A stretch of 16,575 nt of DNA. Origin: an uncultured Collinsella sp. GTDB lineage: Bacteria; Actinomycetota; Coriobacteriia; Coriobacteriales; Coriobacteriaceae. The stretch spans positions 1-16,575 of the forward strand of contig CAKUHM010000008.1 of NCBI GenBank assembly GCA_934655835.1, in the 5' to 3' direction. The position numbers and the translations under genes are program-made. Shown here in pieces: positions 7,646-15,312 of this stretch. Positions within the stretch are counted from its first letter, which is position 1. Every line of letters begins with the position of its first letter. The notes beneath the pieces are model-generated. The model did no database searches. It was given only the letters and a program-made list of their open reading frames with translations, and was not told the DNA's origin.

Positions 7646-7691
7646 GGTCGTACTGTTTATTCCGCACCGCCAACGGAGGGAGTTCCGCGCC

Positions 7692-8564
7692 GTGAACCGC
7701 GATTTCGCCTCATCGCTCATCCAGCTCAACAATACGTTCTATCGCGAGCACTCCGCCTCCTTCTCCGATACGCGCCAGGCCCCGTGGCCCGGCTGGGTGC
7801 GCACCATGGACATCGCGCTCGAACAGCTCGACGTCGCCACGATCGAGCATCCCGTCCGCGTCTTCGATCTCGCCTGCGGCAATATGCGATTCGAGAACTT
7901 TGCCGCCGGCGGCACGCTTGCCGCCAAGGGCGTAGATGGCGCGAGTCCCTCGGCGGATGCCAGCTGCCCCTTTGAGTTCTACGGCGTCGACTCGTGCCAG
8001 GATCTGGCCATCGACGCGCGCGGTCATGCCCTGCGCATCCCCAACTTGCACTTCCAGGAGCTCGACGTGCTCGACGCCCTCATGAAGCTCAACCCTGCCG
8101 AGACGCCCGACGTGCTCTTCGACGCGCCACTTGCCGACATCTCGGTCTGCTTTGGTTTTATGCACCACGTGCCCTCGTGCGAGTACCGCGTACGCGTGCT
8201 CGACGCCCTGGTACGCCAAACGCGCCCGGGCGGCATCATCGCCATCAGCTTTTGGGAGTTTATGAACGACGAGCGCATGGCACGCAAGGCCGTTCGCGCC
8301 GAAGCCCGCGCCGAGCTCACCCCGCCGTTTGAAGGCTATGACTCTGCGCAGTTCGAAGCCGGCGACCACCTCATTGGCTGGCAAAACGACCGCCACGCCT
8401 ACCGCTATTGCCATCACTTTGACGATCAGCAGATCACCGACCTGGTGCGCGGCGTGCGCACATTCTACAAGAGCGGCGAGGTCCCTGTGCGCGAGCTTGA
8501 GCGTTTCCACGCCGACGGTCGCAGCGGCGAGCTCAATCGCTATGTAATCCTTAAGCGCTTGTAG
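7692..8564 (+). CDS. Class I SAM-dependent methyltransferase, Trm9/ALKBH8-like
   Basis: From GTG 7692, preceded by GGAGGG (7675-7680), this encodes 290 aa. The N-terminal FYREHSASFSDTRQAPWPGW (17-36) matches the 'F S.TR..PWP' signature of Trm9/ALKBH8 methyltransferases. The SAM loop is VFDLACGNMRF (57-67), the acidic motif II is FYGVDSCQ (96-103), and GFMHHVP (155-161) sits where Trm9 has its 'IHH' motif before the RPGG turn. A small insert (about 80-93) lies between motifs I and II. In eukaryotes Trm9 methylates the carboxymethyl group that Elp3 installs on U34. An elp3 gene lies 2 kb away on the opposite strand and trmB follows on the same strand, so a tRNA substrate is a reasonable inference. 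A longer reading frame begins at 7557, but its extra 45 residues overlap promoter-like DNA. Confidence 0.72.
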   Translation: MNRDFASSLIQLNNTFYREHSASFSDTRQAPWPGWVRTMDIALEQLDVATIEHPVRVFDLACGNMRFENFAAGGTLAAKGVDGASPSADASCPFEFYGVDSCQDLAIDARGHALRIPNLHFQELDVLDALMKLNPAETPDVLFDAPLADISVCFGFMHHVPSCEYRVRVLDALVRQTRPGGIIAISFWEFMNDERMARKAVRAEARAELTPPFEGYDSAQFEAGDHLIGWQNDRHAYRYCHHFDDQQITDLVRGVRTFYKSGEVPVRELERFHADGRSGELNRYVILKRL

Positions 8565-8567
8565 GCG

Positions 8568-8585
8568 TCAGCGATTCGTCGCTGA
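8568..8585 (+). other. UUCG-tetraloop hairpin after the methyltransferase
   Basis: TCAGCGA (8568-8574) and TCGCTGA (8579-8585) pair perfectly around a TTCG loop, 3 nt after the stop codon. No T-run follows, so it looks more like a transcript-stabilising or weak termination hairpin between the methyltransferase and trmB. Confidence 0.45.
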
Positions 8586-8681
8586 GCCGCACCGCATCTT
8601 TCGGGCAAATCGCGCCCACCCCTTCCAACCCATTGCCGGAACGTGCAGCCATGCGTTTCGCACTTATGACCAAGGAGCCTC

Positions 8682-9521
8682 ATGGGAGCCGTCCACGTTC
8701 GCACGCCTAAGAACTTTGTGCTCGAGGAGCGCCTGGAGCGCTACGCCGACGCCATCGAGACGAGCCCCGAGAACTATGCCGGACGTTGGCGTGAGGCATG
8801 CACGCCGGCTGGCGGCAAGCCCTTCGCCCGCCTTCACCTGGATCTGGGCTGCGGCAAAGGAACCTACTTGGTTGAGCGTGCTCACCGTGAGCCCGACACG
8901 CTCTTTATCGGCATGGACCAGGAGCCCATCTGCATCGCCTATGCCGCGCAGAAGATTTGCGAGCAGGAGCTGCCCAACGCTCTCGTCTTGCCACGAGGCG
9001 CCGCATCGCTGCCGAAGCTATTTGCTGCAGGCGAGCTCGATGCTGTCACTATCAACTTTCCCACGCCGCAGCCCAAGGCCAAGTACGCCAAAAAGCGCCT
9101 TGTCCATGTCGACCATCTAATGCTGTACCGTCCGCTCTTCGCAGCCGGCGCCACCGTCACGCTGCGCACCGATAGCAAGCCGCTGCGCGACTACGCCCTG
9201 GGGCAGTTTGCCGCGGCCGGCTACGACACGCTTTGGGTAAGTGACGACGTACGCCGCGACCATCCCGAGCATCCCGAGACCGAATACGAATGCCGCACGC
9301 GCGAGATGGGCGCCGTCGTCTATGGCATCTGCGCCACACCCGGCGAGAAGCCCACCGAAGAGCAGCTCGCGACAGGCCGGGCGCAGGAGCAAAGCCTCGC
9401 CTGCTATCTGCCCGACGACCTCGATGAGCTCACCTACGTGCCCCTCGGCATGGAAGAAGCCGTCGAAAACTTTAAGAACCGCGCCCGCAAGGGCAAGAAG
9501 CGTTTACCGCAGGAGTCCTAG
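8682..9521 (+). CDS. trmB: TrmB-like tRNA (guanine-N7)-methyltransferase, divergent
   Basis: This 279-aa protein starts at ATG 8682 with AAGGAG 4 nt upstream. The SAM site is LHLDLGCGKGTYLVE (51-65), followed by FIGMDQEP (75-82), RTDSK (162-166) and TEYECR (200-205), all in the order seen in TrmB, which makes m7G46 in tRNA. The active-site block, normally 'F.DPW.K..H.KRRL', reads NFPTPQPKAKYAKKRL (125-140). The Asp is replaced by Thr and the Trp by Gln. The protein has about 40-65 extra residues compared with E. coli and B. subtilis TrmB, mostly a basic C-terminal tail (NRARKGKKRL). Family membership is clear; normal catalysis is less certain because of the missing Asp. Confidence 0.8.
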   Translation: MGAVHVRTPKNFVLEERLERYADAIETSPENYAGRWREACTPAGGKPFARLHLDLGCGKGTYLVERAHREPDTLFIGMDQEPICIAYAAQKICEQELPNALVLPRGAASLPKLFAAGELDAVTINFPTPQPKAKYAKKRLVHVDHLMLYRPLFAAGATVTLRTDSKPLRDYALGQFAAAGYDTLWVSDDVRRDHPEHPETEYECRTREMGAVVYGICATPGEKPTEEQLATGRAQEQSLACYLPDDLDELTYVPLGMEEAVENFKNRARKGKKRLPQES

Positions 9522-9831
9522 AGGCCTCTGATGGTCGCGGCGTCGGCAAACAAGTGCAAATAGCTGCCAGCGAACGACCCTCAAATCTAAGTGAGTAGAC
9601 TTTTTTGCAATAGCCAAGCACAACCCACATAGCGAAAAATAAAACCGCAGGTAGAGCCCTTGCGCAAAAGCCGTGTGCTCGCGATATTGCAAAAAGTCTA
9701 CTCACTTAGCTGTCAACTGCACCAAACGACTGGGTAGAACGCCCATTTCCTGCATTTTCTCGCGCGCTGGCGCCCCATGCCGCCGCTGCGCCATAATGGA
9801 TGGCGGACAAACGCGAGAGAAAGCAAACCAC
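9522..9831. other. 310-bp gene-free gap with a foldback repeat
   Basis: No convincing gene lies between trmB and the DUF3516 helicase. The gap holds a small palindrome AGAGGCCTCT at the trmB stop (9520-9529), the long foldback at 9587-9709, and a possible -10 CATAAT (about 9791-9796) about 35 bp before the helicase start. Frames crossing it are low-scoring and include the repeat arms. Confidence 0.6.
9587..9709. repeat. 123-bp foldback (MITE-like) element with 25-26 bp terminal inverted repeats
   Basis: The left arm (9587-9612) begins CTAAGTGAGTAGAC, then T6, then GCAATA. The right arm (9685-9709) is its reverse complement with A5 instead of A6, so the arms match except for one base. Inside, AGCACA (9617-9622) pairs with TGTGCT (9674-9679), extending the stem. 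No transposase is encoded and no clear target-site duplication is visible. It could be a miniature inverted-repeat element, a REP-type repeat or a very long RNA hairpin. Confidence 0.8.
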
Positions 9832-12513
9832 ATGGCACAGACCACGACAGATACTTCCGCCAGCACCGTCTCCGGCGCCGGCGCCGCCAGCTCATTCTCG
9901 GGTGGCACGGGCACCGAGGCCGAGTTCGGCTCGCTCGGCGCGCTCTCCCCCACCTGGTGGGAGCCCGAGGACGGCAGCGAGCCCGAGCCGTGGCTCACGC
10001 CCGACCAGGCCTTCGAGCGCTTCTTTGAATGGACGAGCGACCGCGGCATTGAGCTGTGGGATCACCAAGAAGAAGCCCTCATGGACCTAGCCGCCGGTGA
10101 CCATGTCATTTTGGGCACGCCGACCGGCTCGGGTAAATCGCTTGTCGCGCTGGGCATGCTCTTTATGGGCATGGCGCAAGGCAAGCGCTGCTATTACACC
10201 GCCCCCATCAAGGCCCTGGTCAGCGAGAAGTTTTTTGACCTGGTGCAGGTACTCGGCCGCGATAACGTCGGCATGATCACCGGTGATACGCATATCAACA
10301 CCAAGGCGCCCGTCATCTGCTGCACGGCCGAGATCCTTGCCAACGACGCGCTGCGCGAGGGCGAAGACGCCGACGTGGGTTGCGTCGCCATGGATGAGTT
10401 CCACTACTTTGCCGACCCCGATCGCGGCTGGGCCTGGCAGGTGCCGCTGCTCACCCTGCCCCATACACAATTCATGCTTATGAGCGCTACGCTTGGCGAT
10501 GTCACCGCGATCGCCGCTTCGCTCGAGGAGCACACCGGCGCCACCTGCGACCTGGTCGTCGACGCCCCGCGTCCCGTGCCGCTGAGCTACGACTATGTAA
10601 CGACCTCGCTCGAGGGCACCGTCGAGCTCGCGATGCGCCGCGGCGAGGCCCCGCTCTACATCGTGCACTTTAGCCAGGACGCCGCGCTTGCCACGGCGCA
10701 ATCGCTCGCCAACTTTGGCATCGCCAGCAAGGAGCAGCGCGAGGCCATCAAGGAGGCTGCCAAGGGCACGAGTTTCTCCACGGCATTCGGCAAGATTCTC
10801 AAGCGCCTGCTCGGCTGCGGCGTCGGCGTGCACCACGCCGGCATGCTGCCGCGCTATCGCCTATTGGTCGAGCGCCTGGCGCAGCAGGGATTGCTGCCCG
10901 TCATCTGCGGCACCGACACGCTCGGCGTCGGTATCAACGTGCCCATCCACACCGTGGTGCTCACCGCGCTCACCAAGTTCGACGGCTACAAGATGCGTCG
11001 CCTGCGTGCCCGCGAGTTCCATCAGATCGCCGGCCGCGCCGGTCGCTCGGGCTTTGACACCGAGGGTATGGTCATCGCCGAGGCACCGGAGCACGAGATC
11101 GAGAACGCCAAGCTCATGGCCAAGGCGGGCGACGACCCCAAAAAGCTCCGTAAGATCAAAAAGAAGAAGGCCCCCGAGGGCTTTGTCACCTGGAACAAGC
11201 AGACCTTTGAGCGCCTGATTGAGACGCAACCCGAGACGCTCAAACCGCGCCTGCGCATCACGCACTCCATGGTGATCAGCGTGGTCGAACAGGGTGGCGA
11301 CGCCCGCGCCCGCGTGCATGACCTCATCGAGACAAGCCTGCAAACGCCCGAGGAAAAGGCCAAGCTCGAGGTTCGTGCCGACGAGATCTTCGCCACGCTC
11401 ATCGACTCCGGCGTCGTCGTGCGCACCGAGGTGCCGCCCGCACCCGACGCTCCGGCTGACGCCGCGCCTGACATCGACTACGCGCTGACGGTCGACCTGC
11501 CCGAGGACTTTGCGCTCGATCAGCCGCTTTCGCCGTTCCTTCTCGCCGCGCTGGAGCTGCTCGACCCCGAGAGCGAGACCTACACCATGGACCTCATCTC
11601 GATGGTTGAGGCTACACTCGAGGACCCCAAGCAGGTGTTGCGCGCACAGGAGCGTGCTGCGCGCGACCGCGCCATGGCTGAGATGAAGGCTGACGGCGTC
11701 GAGTACGAGGAGCGCTTGGAGCGCATCCAGGATGTGACCTACGAAAAGCCGCTCGAGGACTTACTTGATGCCGCCTTCGACAAGTACTGCCAGGAAGTGC
11801 CTTGGGCCAACGACTACCAGCTCTCGCCCAAGAGCGTCCTGCGCGACATGCTGGAGAGCGCGAGCGACTTTAAGGGCTATATTCAAAAGCTCGGCATCGC
11901 CCGCTCCGAGGGCATCCTGCTGCGCTACCTTGCCGAAGCCTACCGCTCGCTCGATCGCACCGTGCCCATCGAGAAGCGCGACGAGCGCTTGCGCGACATT
12001 ATCTCGTGGCTGGGCTTTGTGGTGCGCTCGGTGGACTCGAGCCTGGTGGACGAGTGGGAGAACGCCGGCAACCCGGCCGCACTCGACGCCGCGCCGCCTC
12101 AGGGTATCGACGAGGTTGTGGCAGACCGCCGCGGCTGCACCCTGCTGGTGCGCAATGCGCTCTTCCGCCGCGTGACCCTTGCAGCCCGCGAGCACGTCCG
12201 CGACCTGGGCGAGCTCGATGAGGACTGGGGCATGAGCGAGGTTCGCTGGCTAAAGGCGCTCGACGCCTATCACGAGCAGCACGAGGAAATCCTCACCAAC
12301 GGCGACGCCCGCAGCTCGGCGATGTTTACCATCGACGAGAGCGACGAGAAAACCGACCACGTGTGGCACGTGCACCAAATCTTTGCCGACGAGGATGGCG
12401 ACCACGACTTTGGCATCATGGGCGATGTCGATCTGGACGCCACGCAAGACGGCGGCGAGGTCATCTTCACCCACTACCGCGTCGGCTTTATCGAAGACCT
12501 GCTCGAAGGCTAG
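9832..12513 (+). CDS. DEAD/DEAH-box helicase with DUF3516-like C-terminus
   Basis: This 893-aa superfamily 2 helicase of the Ski2/HelY type has motif I GTPTGSGKS (95-103), motif II DEFH (188-191), motif III MSAT (217-220), GTDTLGVGINVP before motif VI, and motif VI QIAGRAGRSG (about 397-406). The C-terminal half (about 420-893) resembles DUF3516, a domain found mostly in actinobacterial helicases, and contains a Lys-rich patch (KKLRKIKKKK). The role is probably RNA remodelling or decay, inferred from the family. The start at ATG 9832 is chosen because the protein-like sequence begins there and a possible -10 (CATAAT) lies about 35 bp upstream. The ribosome site is weak (GAGAG, 13 nt away), and ATG 9796 is an alternative. 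Residues 7-33 are a low-complexity Ala/Ser/Gly/Thr leader. Transcription ends at the terminator 20 bp downstream. Confidence 0.88.
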   Translation: MAQTTTDTSASTVSGAGAASSFSGGTGTEAEFGSLGALSPTWWEPEDGSEPEPWLTPDQAFERFFEWTSDRGIELWDHQEEALMDLAAGDHVILGTPTGSGKSLVALGMLFMGMAQGKRCYYTAPIKALVSEKFFDLVQVLGRDNVGMITGDTHINTKAPVICCTAEILANDALREGEDADVGCVAMDEFHYFADPDRGWAWQVPLLTLPHTQFMLMSATLGDVTAIAASLEEHTGATCDLVVDAPRPVPLSYDYVTTSLEGTVELAMRRGEAPLYIVHFSQDAALATAQSLANFGIASKEQREAIKEAAKGTSFSTAFGKILKRLLGCGVGVHHAGMLPRYRLLVERLAQQGLLPVICGTDTLGVGINVPIHTVVLTALTKFDGYKMRRLRAREFHQIAGRAGRSGFDTEGMVIAEAPEHEIENAKLMAKAGDDPKKLRKIKKKKAPEGFVTWNKQTFERLIETQPETLKPRLRITHSMVISVVEQGGDARARVHDLIETSLQTPEEKAKLEVRADEIFATLIDSGVVVRTEVPPAPDAPADAAPDIDYALTVDLPEDFALDQPLSPFLLAALELLDPESETYTMDLISMVEATLEDPKQVLRAQERAARDRAMAEMKADGVEYEERLERIQDVTYEKPLEDLLDAAFDKYCQEVPWANDYQLSPKSVLRDMLESASDFKGYIQKLGIARSEGILLRYLAEAYRSLDRTVPIEKRDERLRDIISWLGFVVRSVDSSLVDEWENAGNPAALDAAPPQGIDEVVADRRGCTLLVRNALFRRVTLAAREHVRDLGELDEDWGMSEVRWLKALDAYHEQHEEILTNGDARSSAMFTIDESDEKTDHVWHVHQIFADEDGDHDFGIMGDVDLDATQDGGEVIFTHYRVGFIEDLLEG

Positions 12514-12532
12514 CCGAATCAGCCGAGCAAAC

Positions 12533-12574
12533 AAAGCGGGGCCGCTGGCAACATCGCCAGCGGCCCCGCTTTTT
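12533..12574. terminator. Strong bidirectional rho-independent terminator
   Basis: The 15-bp perfect GC-rich stem AGCGGGGCCGCTGGC (12535-12549) / GCCAGCGGCCCCGCT (12556-12570) has a 6-nt loop and is followed by T5 on the plus strand. An AAA tract on the left gives a T-rich end on the minus strand. It lies between the convergent helicase and DUF2130 genes and can serve both. Confidence 0.95.
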
Positions 12575-12591
12575 GCGCGATACGCTATCCC

Positions 12592-14343
12592 CTACTCGGT
12601 ATCCTCGACCTCATACGAATCGGCCTCGGCGGGCTCATCGCCCGTGTCAGCCTCGCGTGCCTCGTCAAACGCCGCCTTCATGGTCTTGTTGCCCCAGGTG
12701 AGCTTGCGGATTGTAAGCTCATCGGCCTTGTTGTGGGCCAGACGCAGATTCTCGGTACTGCGACGTAGGTCGTCCTTGGTCTTCTCGAGCTGTTTGATGG
12801 CAGCGTCGATCTCCTTGATGGCCGATTCGAACTGCTTGCTCGCCAAGTTGTAGTTGCGCGAGAAACCATCCTTGAACTTTTCCATCTTGGCTTCGAAGTT
12901 CGTGACATCGATGTTCTGCTGTTTGTACTCCGCCAGTTCCTGCTTATAGCGCAGCGAGCCCATAGCGGCGTTGCGCAGCAGCGTGATCATCGGGATGAAG
13001 AATTGCGGGCGGATCACATACATCTTCTCGTAGCGATAGCTCACGTCCACGATGCCGGCGTTATAGAGCTCGCTCTCGGGCTCGAGCAGGGTGCAGAGCA
13101 CCGCGTACTCGCAGCCTTTCTGGCGGCGATCGTGGTCGAGTTTCTTAAAGAAGTCCTCGTTCTTGTGCTTGGTTGCGGTTTCATCGTTCTCGTTTTTCAT
13201 CTCGAACATAATCGAGATGATCTCGTTGCCGCCCGCATCGCACTCACGGAAGATGAAATCACCCTTGGTGCCCTCGGACGCATCGTTGTCTTTCTCGAAA
13301 TACGCATTGGGAAACGCCGTCATGCGCAAGCGATTGAACTCCGTCTCGCAGTGCTGCTCGAGCGACTCGCCCACCATCTTGGTGGACAGGCGCACCTTCA
13401 TGTCCTTCAGGCGCTCAATCTCTTCGTCCTTGTAGCGAATGAGCTCGTCACTCGCGCGCTTTGCCTGAGCAAGCTCGAGCTCGTGGGCCGCCTTGGCCTG
13501 CTCCTCGCGAGAATCGCGCACCGCAAGCTCGCTCGTGAGCTTCGCGCGCGCCTCATCGCGCTCACGCTCCGCCGCGGCAACCGCCTCCGACAGGTTCATT
13601 TTTGCCGTCAGCTCCTGCTCACGCAGCTGGGCGCGCAGACCCTCTGCCTCCCGCTCAGACTGAGCCTTTGCGGCGGAGAACTTCTCCTTCACCTTCGCCT
13701 GATAGTCGGCAAGCGTGCGCTCAGCTTCGCTGCGAGCCGCAGCGAGCTCGCGCTGCGACTCAGCCGCGGCAGCGGCAAGCGCCATCTCCTGAGCTTTGTC
13801 CGCCGCAGAGAGCTTCGCCTGCAGCTCGGCAATCTGGGCATCGCGTGCGGACAGGTCGTTTTGAGCGGCATTGCGCACCGCGGCCTCGGCAAGCTTGGCT
13901 TCGTCGTCCTTGCGTCCCAGCTGCGCACGCAGGTTGTCAATCTCGCGCTGGAGCTCAGCATTCTCCTTTTGAGCATCGGCACGGGCCTCAACAGCCGCAC
14001 GCTGGCTTGCGCTCTCGCGCTCTGCGGCAGCGCCCTCGAGCTTGGCGCGCAGCTCGGCAAGCTCGGCGTCGCGCTTGGCAACTTCCTGCGCCAGCTCCTG
14101 AGCCGCGGCGTTTTTCTGCTCAACAAGCTGAGCGTTGCGCTGGGACTCCGCCTCCTGCAAGGCAGACGCCGAACGCGAACGCTCAAGCTCCAACGCCTGC
14201 TCGCCTTCGCGCTGGACAGCCTTCACACGTTCGTCAAGATCATGCGAAAATTCAGCATCGCGCACCTGTTTGACGATGTCCGCATAGCCGGACGCATCGA
14301 CCTTAAAGACTTCGCCGCAATGCGGGCACTTGATCTCGTTCAT
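12592..14343 (-). CDS. DUF2130 coiled-coil protein with nuclease-like domain
   Basis: This 583-aa protein begins with a single zinc-knuckle-like pair CPHCG (6-10). A long Ala/Glu/Arg-rich coiled coil follows (about 20-305). The conserved DUF2130 core (about 315-480) contains SLEQHCETEFNRLR, GDFIF (D362) and FEMKNE (E381, K383). The D...E-x-K arrangement is that of PD-(D/E)XK nucleases, to which DUF2130 may belong; that assignment is from memory and unproven here. A second coiled coil (about 490-550) and an acidic tail end the protein. The start has GAGGAG 6 nt upstream, and a possible -10 TAAAAT (minus strand, 14366-14371) would give a short leader. Its function is not established; DNA processing is the best guess. 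It appears to be transcribed alone, with terminators on both sides. Confidence 0.85.
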   Translation of the reverse strand: MNEIKCPHCGEVFKVDASGYADIVKQVRDAEFSHDLDERVKAVQREGEQALELERSRSASALQEAESQRNAQLVEQKNAAAQELAQEVAKRDAELAELRAKLEGAAAERESASQRAAVEARADAQKENAELQREIDNLRAQLGRKDDEAKLAEAAVRNAAQNDLSARDAQIAELQAKLSAADKAQEMALAAAAAESQRELAAARSEAERTLADYQAKVKEKFSAAKAQSEREAEGLRAQLREQELTAKMNLSEAVAAAERERDEARAKLTSELAVRDSREEQAKAAHELELAQAKRASDELIRYKDEEIERLKDMKVRLSTKMVGESLEQHCETEFNRLRMTAFPNAYFEKDNDASEGTKGDFIFRECDAGGNEIISIMFEMKNENDETATKHKNEDFFKKLDHDRRQKGCEYAVLCTLLEPESELYNAGIVDVSYRYEKMYVIRPQFFIPMITLLRNAAMGSLRYKQELAEYKQQNIDVTNFEAKMEKFKDGFSRNYNLASKQFESAIKEIDAAIKQLEKTKDDLRRSTENLRLAHNKADELTIRKLTWGNKTMKAAFDEAREADTGDEPAEADSYEVEDTE

Positions 14344-14401
14344 AGCAGCTCCTCGATGGACGCAAATTTTAACCGTCTACACTCTACCGCGCCGCGCGGA
14401 C

Positions 14402-14436
14402 AAAAAAGGCACCGCCGCCAGAATGGCAACGGCGCC
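14402..14436 (-). terminator. Rho-independent terminator of the deacetylase gene
   Basis: On the minus strand GGCGCCGTTGCC pairs with GGCGGCGGTGCC (12 bp including three G-U pairs) around a 5-nt loop, followed by T6 (14407 down to 14402). It lies about 50 bp past the deacetylase stop and before the DUF2130 start. Confidence 0.85.
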
Positions 14437-14476
14437 AAAACCACCACAAAGGCGCCTGTCCCCATTGTGGTGGTTT
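14437..14476 (-). terminator. Stem-loop with GGGGACAGG loop after the deacetylase gene
   Basis: The 12-bp perfect inverted repeat AAACCACCACAA (14438-14449) / TTGTGGTGGTTT (14465-14476) encloses a 15-nt loop that reads TGGGGACAGGCGCCT on the minus strand. It starts 7 nt past the deacetylase stop, runs into TTTT (14440-14437), and is followed by a canonical terminator. It shares its core with the hairpins at 334-366 and 15273-15303. Confidence 0.65.
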
Positions 14477-14483
14477 GGGAGCT

Positions 14484-15248
14484 TTACAGGTCGCGGTAGT
14501 CAATCAGGCGCAGGTCGTCCTGAGCCTCGAGCCACGCCCGCAGCTCGGGGTCGATCAGTGCATCGACCTCCTTGGTACGATCGGTCGTAAGCGAGCTATT
14601 CTCTAGGATAAAGCGATCGAGATAGCCCGGGTGGCACACGAAGACGACCGTCTCGCCATCGGCCATCTCGCGAACCGTCTGCATGATTGCTTCCTTGGGC
14701 TCGTAGCCCGGCTCCATCGAGCGCATCACCATACGCAGGTCGGTATCTCCGCAGTGCACCACGGCCGTGGGGTCGAAGCTCGCCTTTTGCTCCTTAAGGC
14801 CCAGCTCCTGCGCCACCGCCGAGATCGCTCGATTGAGGTTTTTGCTCATAACGGCGTGGGCCTCAAAGTAATCGGGCTCGCGACCCACGATCTCGACAAA
14901 GCGGTCATGCTGCGCACGAATCTCAATGCAGGCCTCGTCGAAGTCAATCAGTTCCTCGCCACGCTTAAAGTGCTCGCGGAAGGTACGGCTGCTATGGAAC
15001 TCGCCGTTGCCGTCGAGCAGACTCGGGATGAGCGCCGGGTCGGCACACGGCTTTCCCAGGCACACATTGGTATGCTGGCCCACCGCAATGCCGGCATCCG
15101 CCACGAGCGACCAGCCACGCTCGGCCTCGGGCATATTGGGCATAAGGCCCGCCGAGCGCACCAAACCCTCGTTAACACTACGGGCAATCCCCAGGTCAAC
15201 GGCGTACGAATAACCGATATCGTCGGCACGAATGAGCAGTTGCTTCAT
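14484..15248 (-). CDS. ChbG/YdjC-family carbohydrate deacetylase
   Basis: This 254-aa protein matches the usual length of the YdjC family, whose best known member, ChbG, removes acetyl groups from chitooligosaccharides. Family features in order are the metal-binding LLIRADDIGYS (4-14), GQHTNVCLG (57-65), EAHAVM (129-134, where the family usually has a His-x-His pair), and CHPGYLD (205-211). The usual second His of the middle motif is not seen, which may mean altered metal binding. The protein should be cytosolic, as no signal peptide is present. The gene lies just downstream of the metallophosphoesterase on the same strand, with a hairpin repeat between them, so it may be transcribed separately. 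The substrate cannot be told from the sequence. Confidence 0.85.
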   Translation of the reverse strand: MKQLLIRADDIGYSYAVDLGIARSVNEGLVRSAGLMPNMPEAERGWSLVADAGIAVGQHTNVCLGKPCADPALIPSLLDGNGEFHSSRTFREHFKRGEELIDFDEACIEIRAQHDRFVEIVGREPDYFEAHAVMSKNLNRAISAVAQELGLKEQKASFDPTAVVHCGDTDLRMVMRSMEPGYEPKEAIMQTVREMADGETVVFVCHPGYLDRFILENSSLTTDRTKEVDALIDPELRAWLEAQDDLRLIDYRDL

Positions 15249-15266
15249 AACAACTCCAATCTAAGG

Positions 15267-15304
15267 AAAAAACACCACAAAGGTGCCTGTCCCCTTTATG
15301 GTGG
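15267..15304 (-). terminator. Stem-loop with GGGGACAGG loop after the metallophosphoesterase gene
   Basis: CACCACAAAGG (15273-15283) pairs with CCTTTATGGTG (15293-15303) with one wobble position. On the minus strand the centre reads GGGGACAGGCACC, and the stem runs into T6 with an overlapping GTG (15272-15267). It begins 9 nt past the metallophosphoesterase stop and ends about 18 nt before the deacetylase ATG. Confidence 0.65.
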
Positions 15305-15312
15305 CTTGAGGG

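Noticed and set aside
7425..7673. N-terminal extension of the HTH regulator from a start at 7673
   Set aside because: AGGAGG and the family N-terminus support ATG 7424, and the extension runs through promoter-like DNA.
13430..14250. Repetitive Ala/Glu/Arg codons that look like a tandem DNA repeat
   Set aside because: No exact unit repeats; this is coiled-coil coding sequence.
13003..14499. A 498-codon plus-strand open frame opposite the DUF2130 gene
   Set aside because: It is a Leu/Arg/Ala-rich mirror of the coiled-coil codons, without a ribosome site or recognisable motifs.
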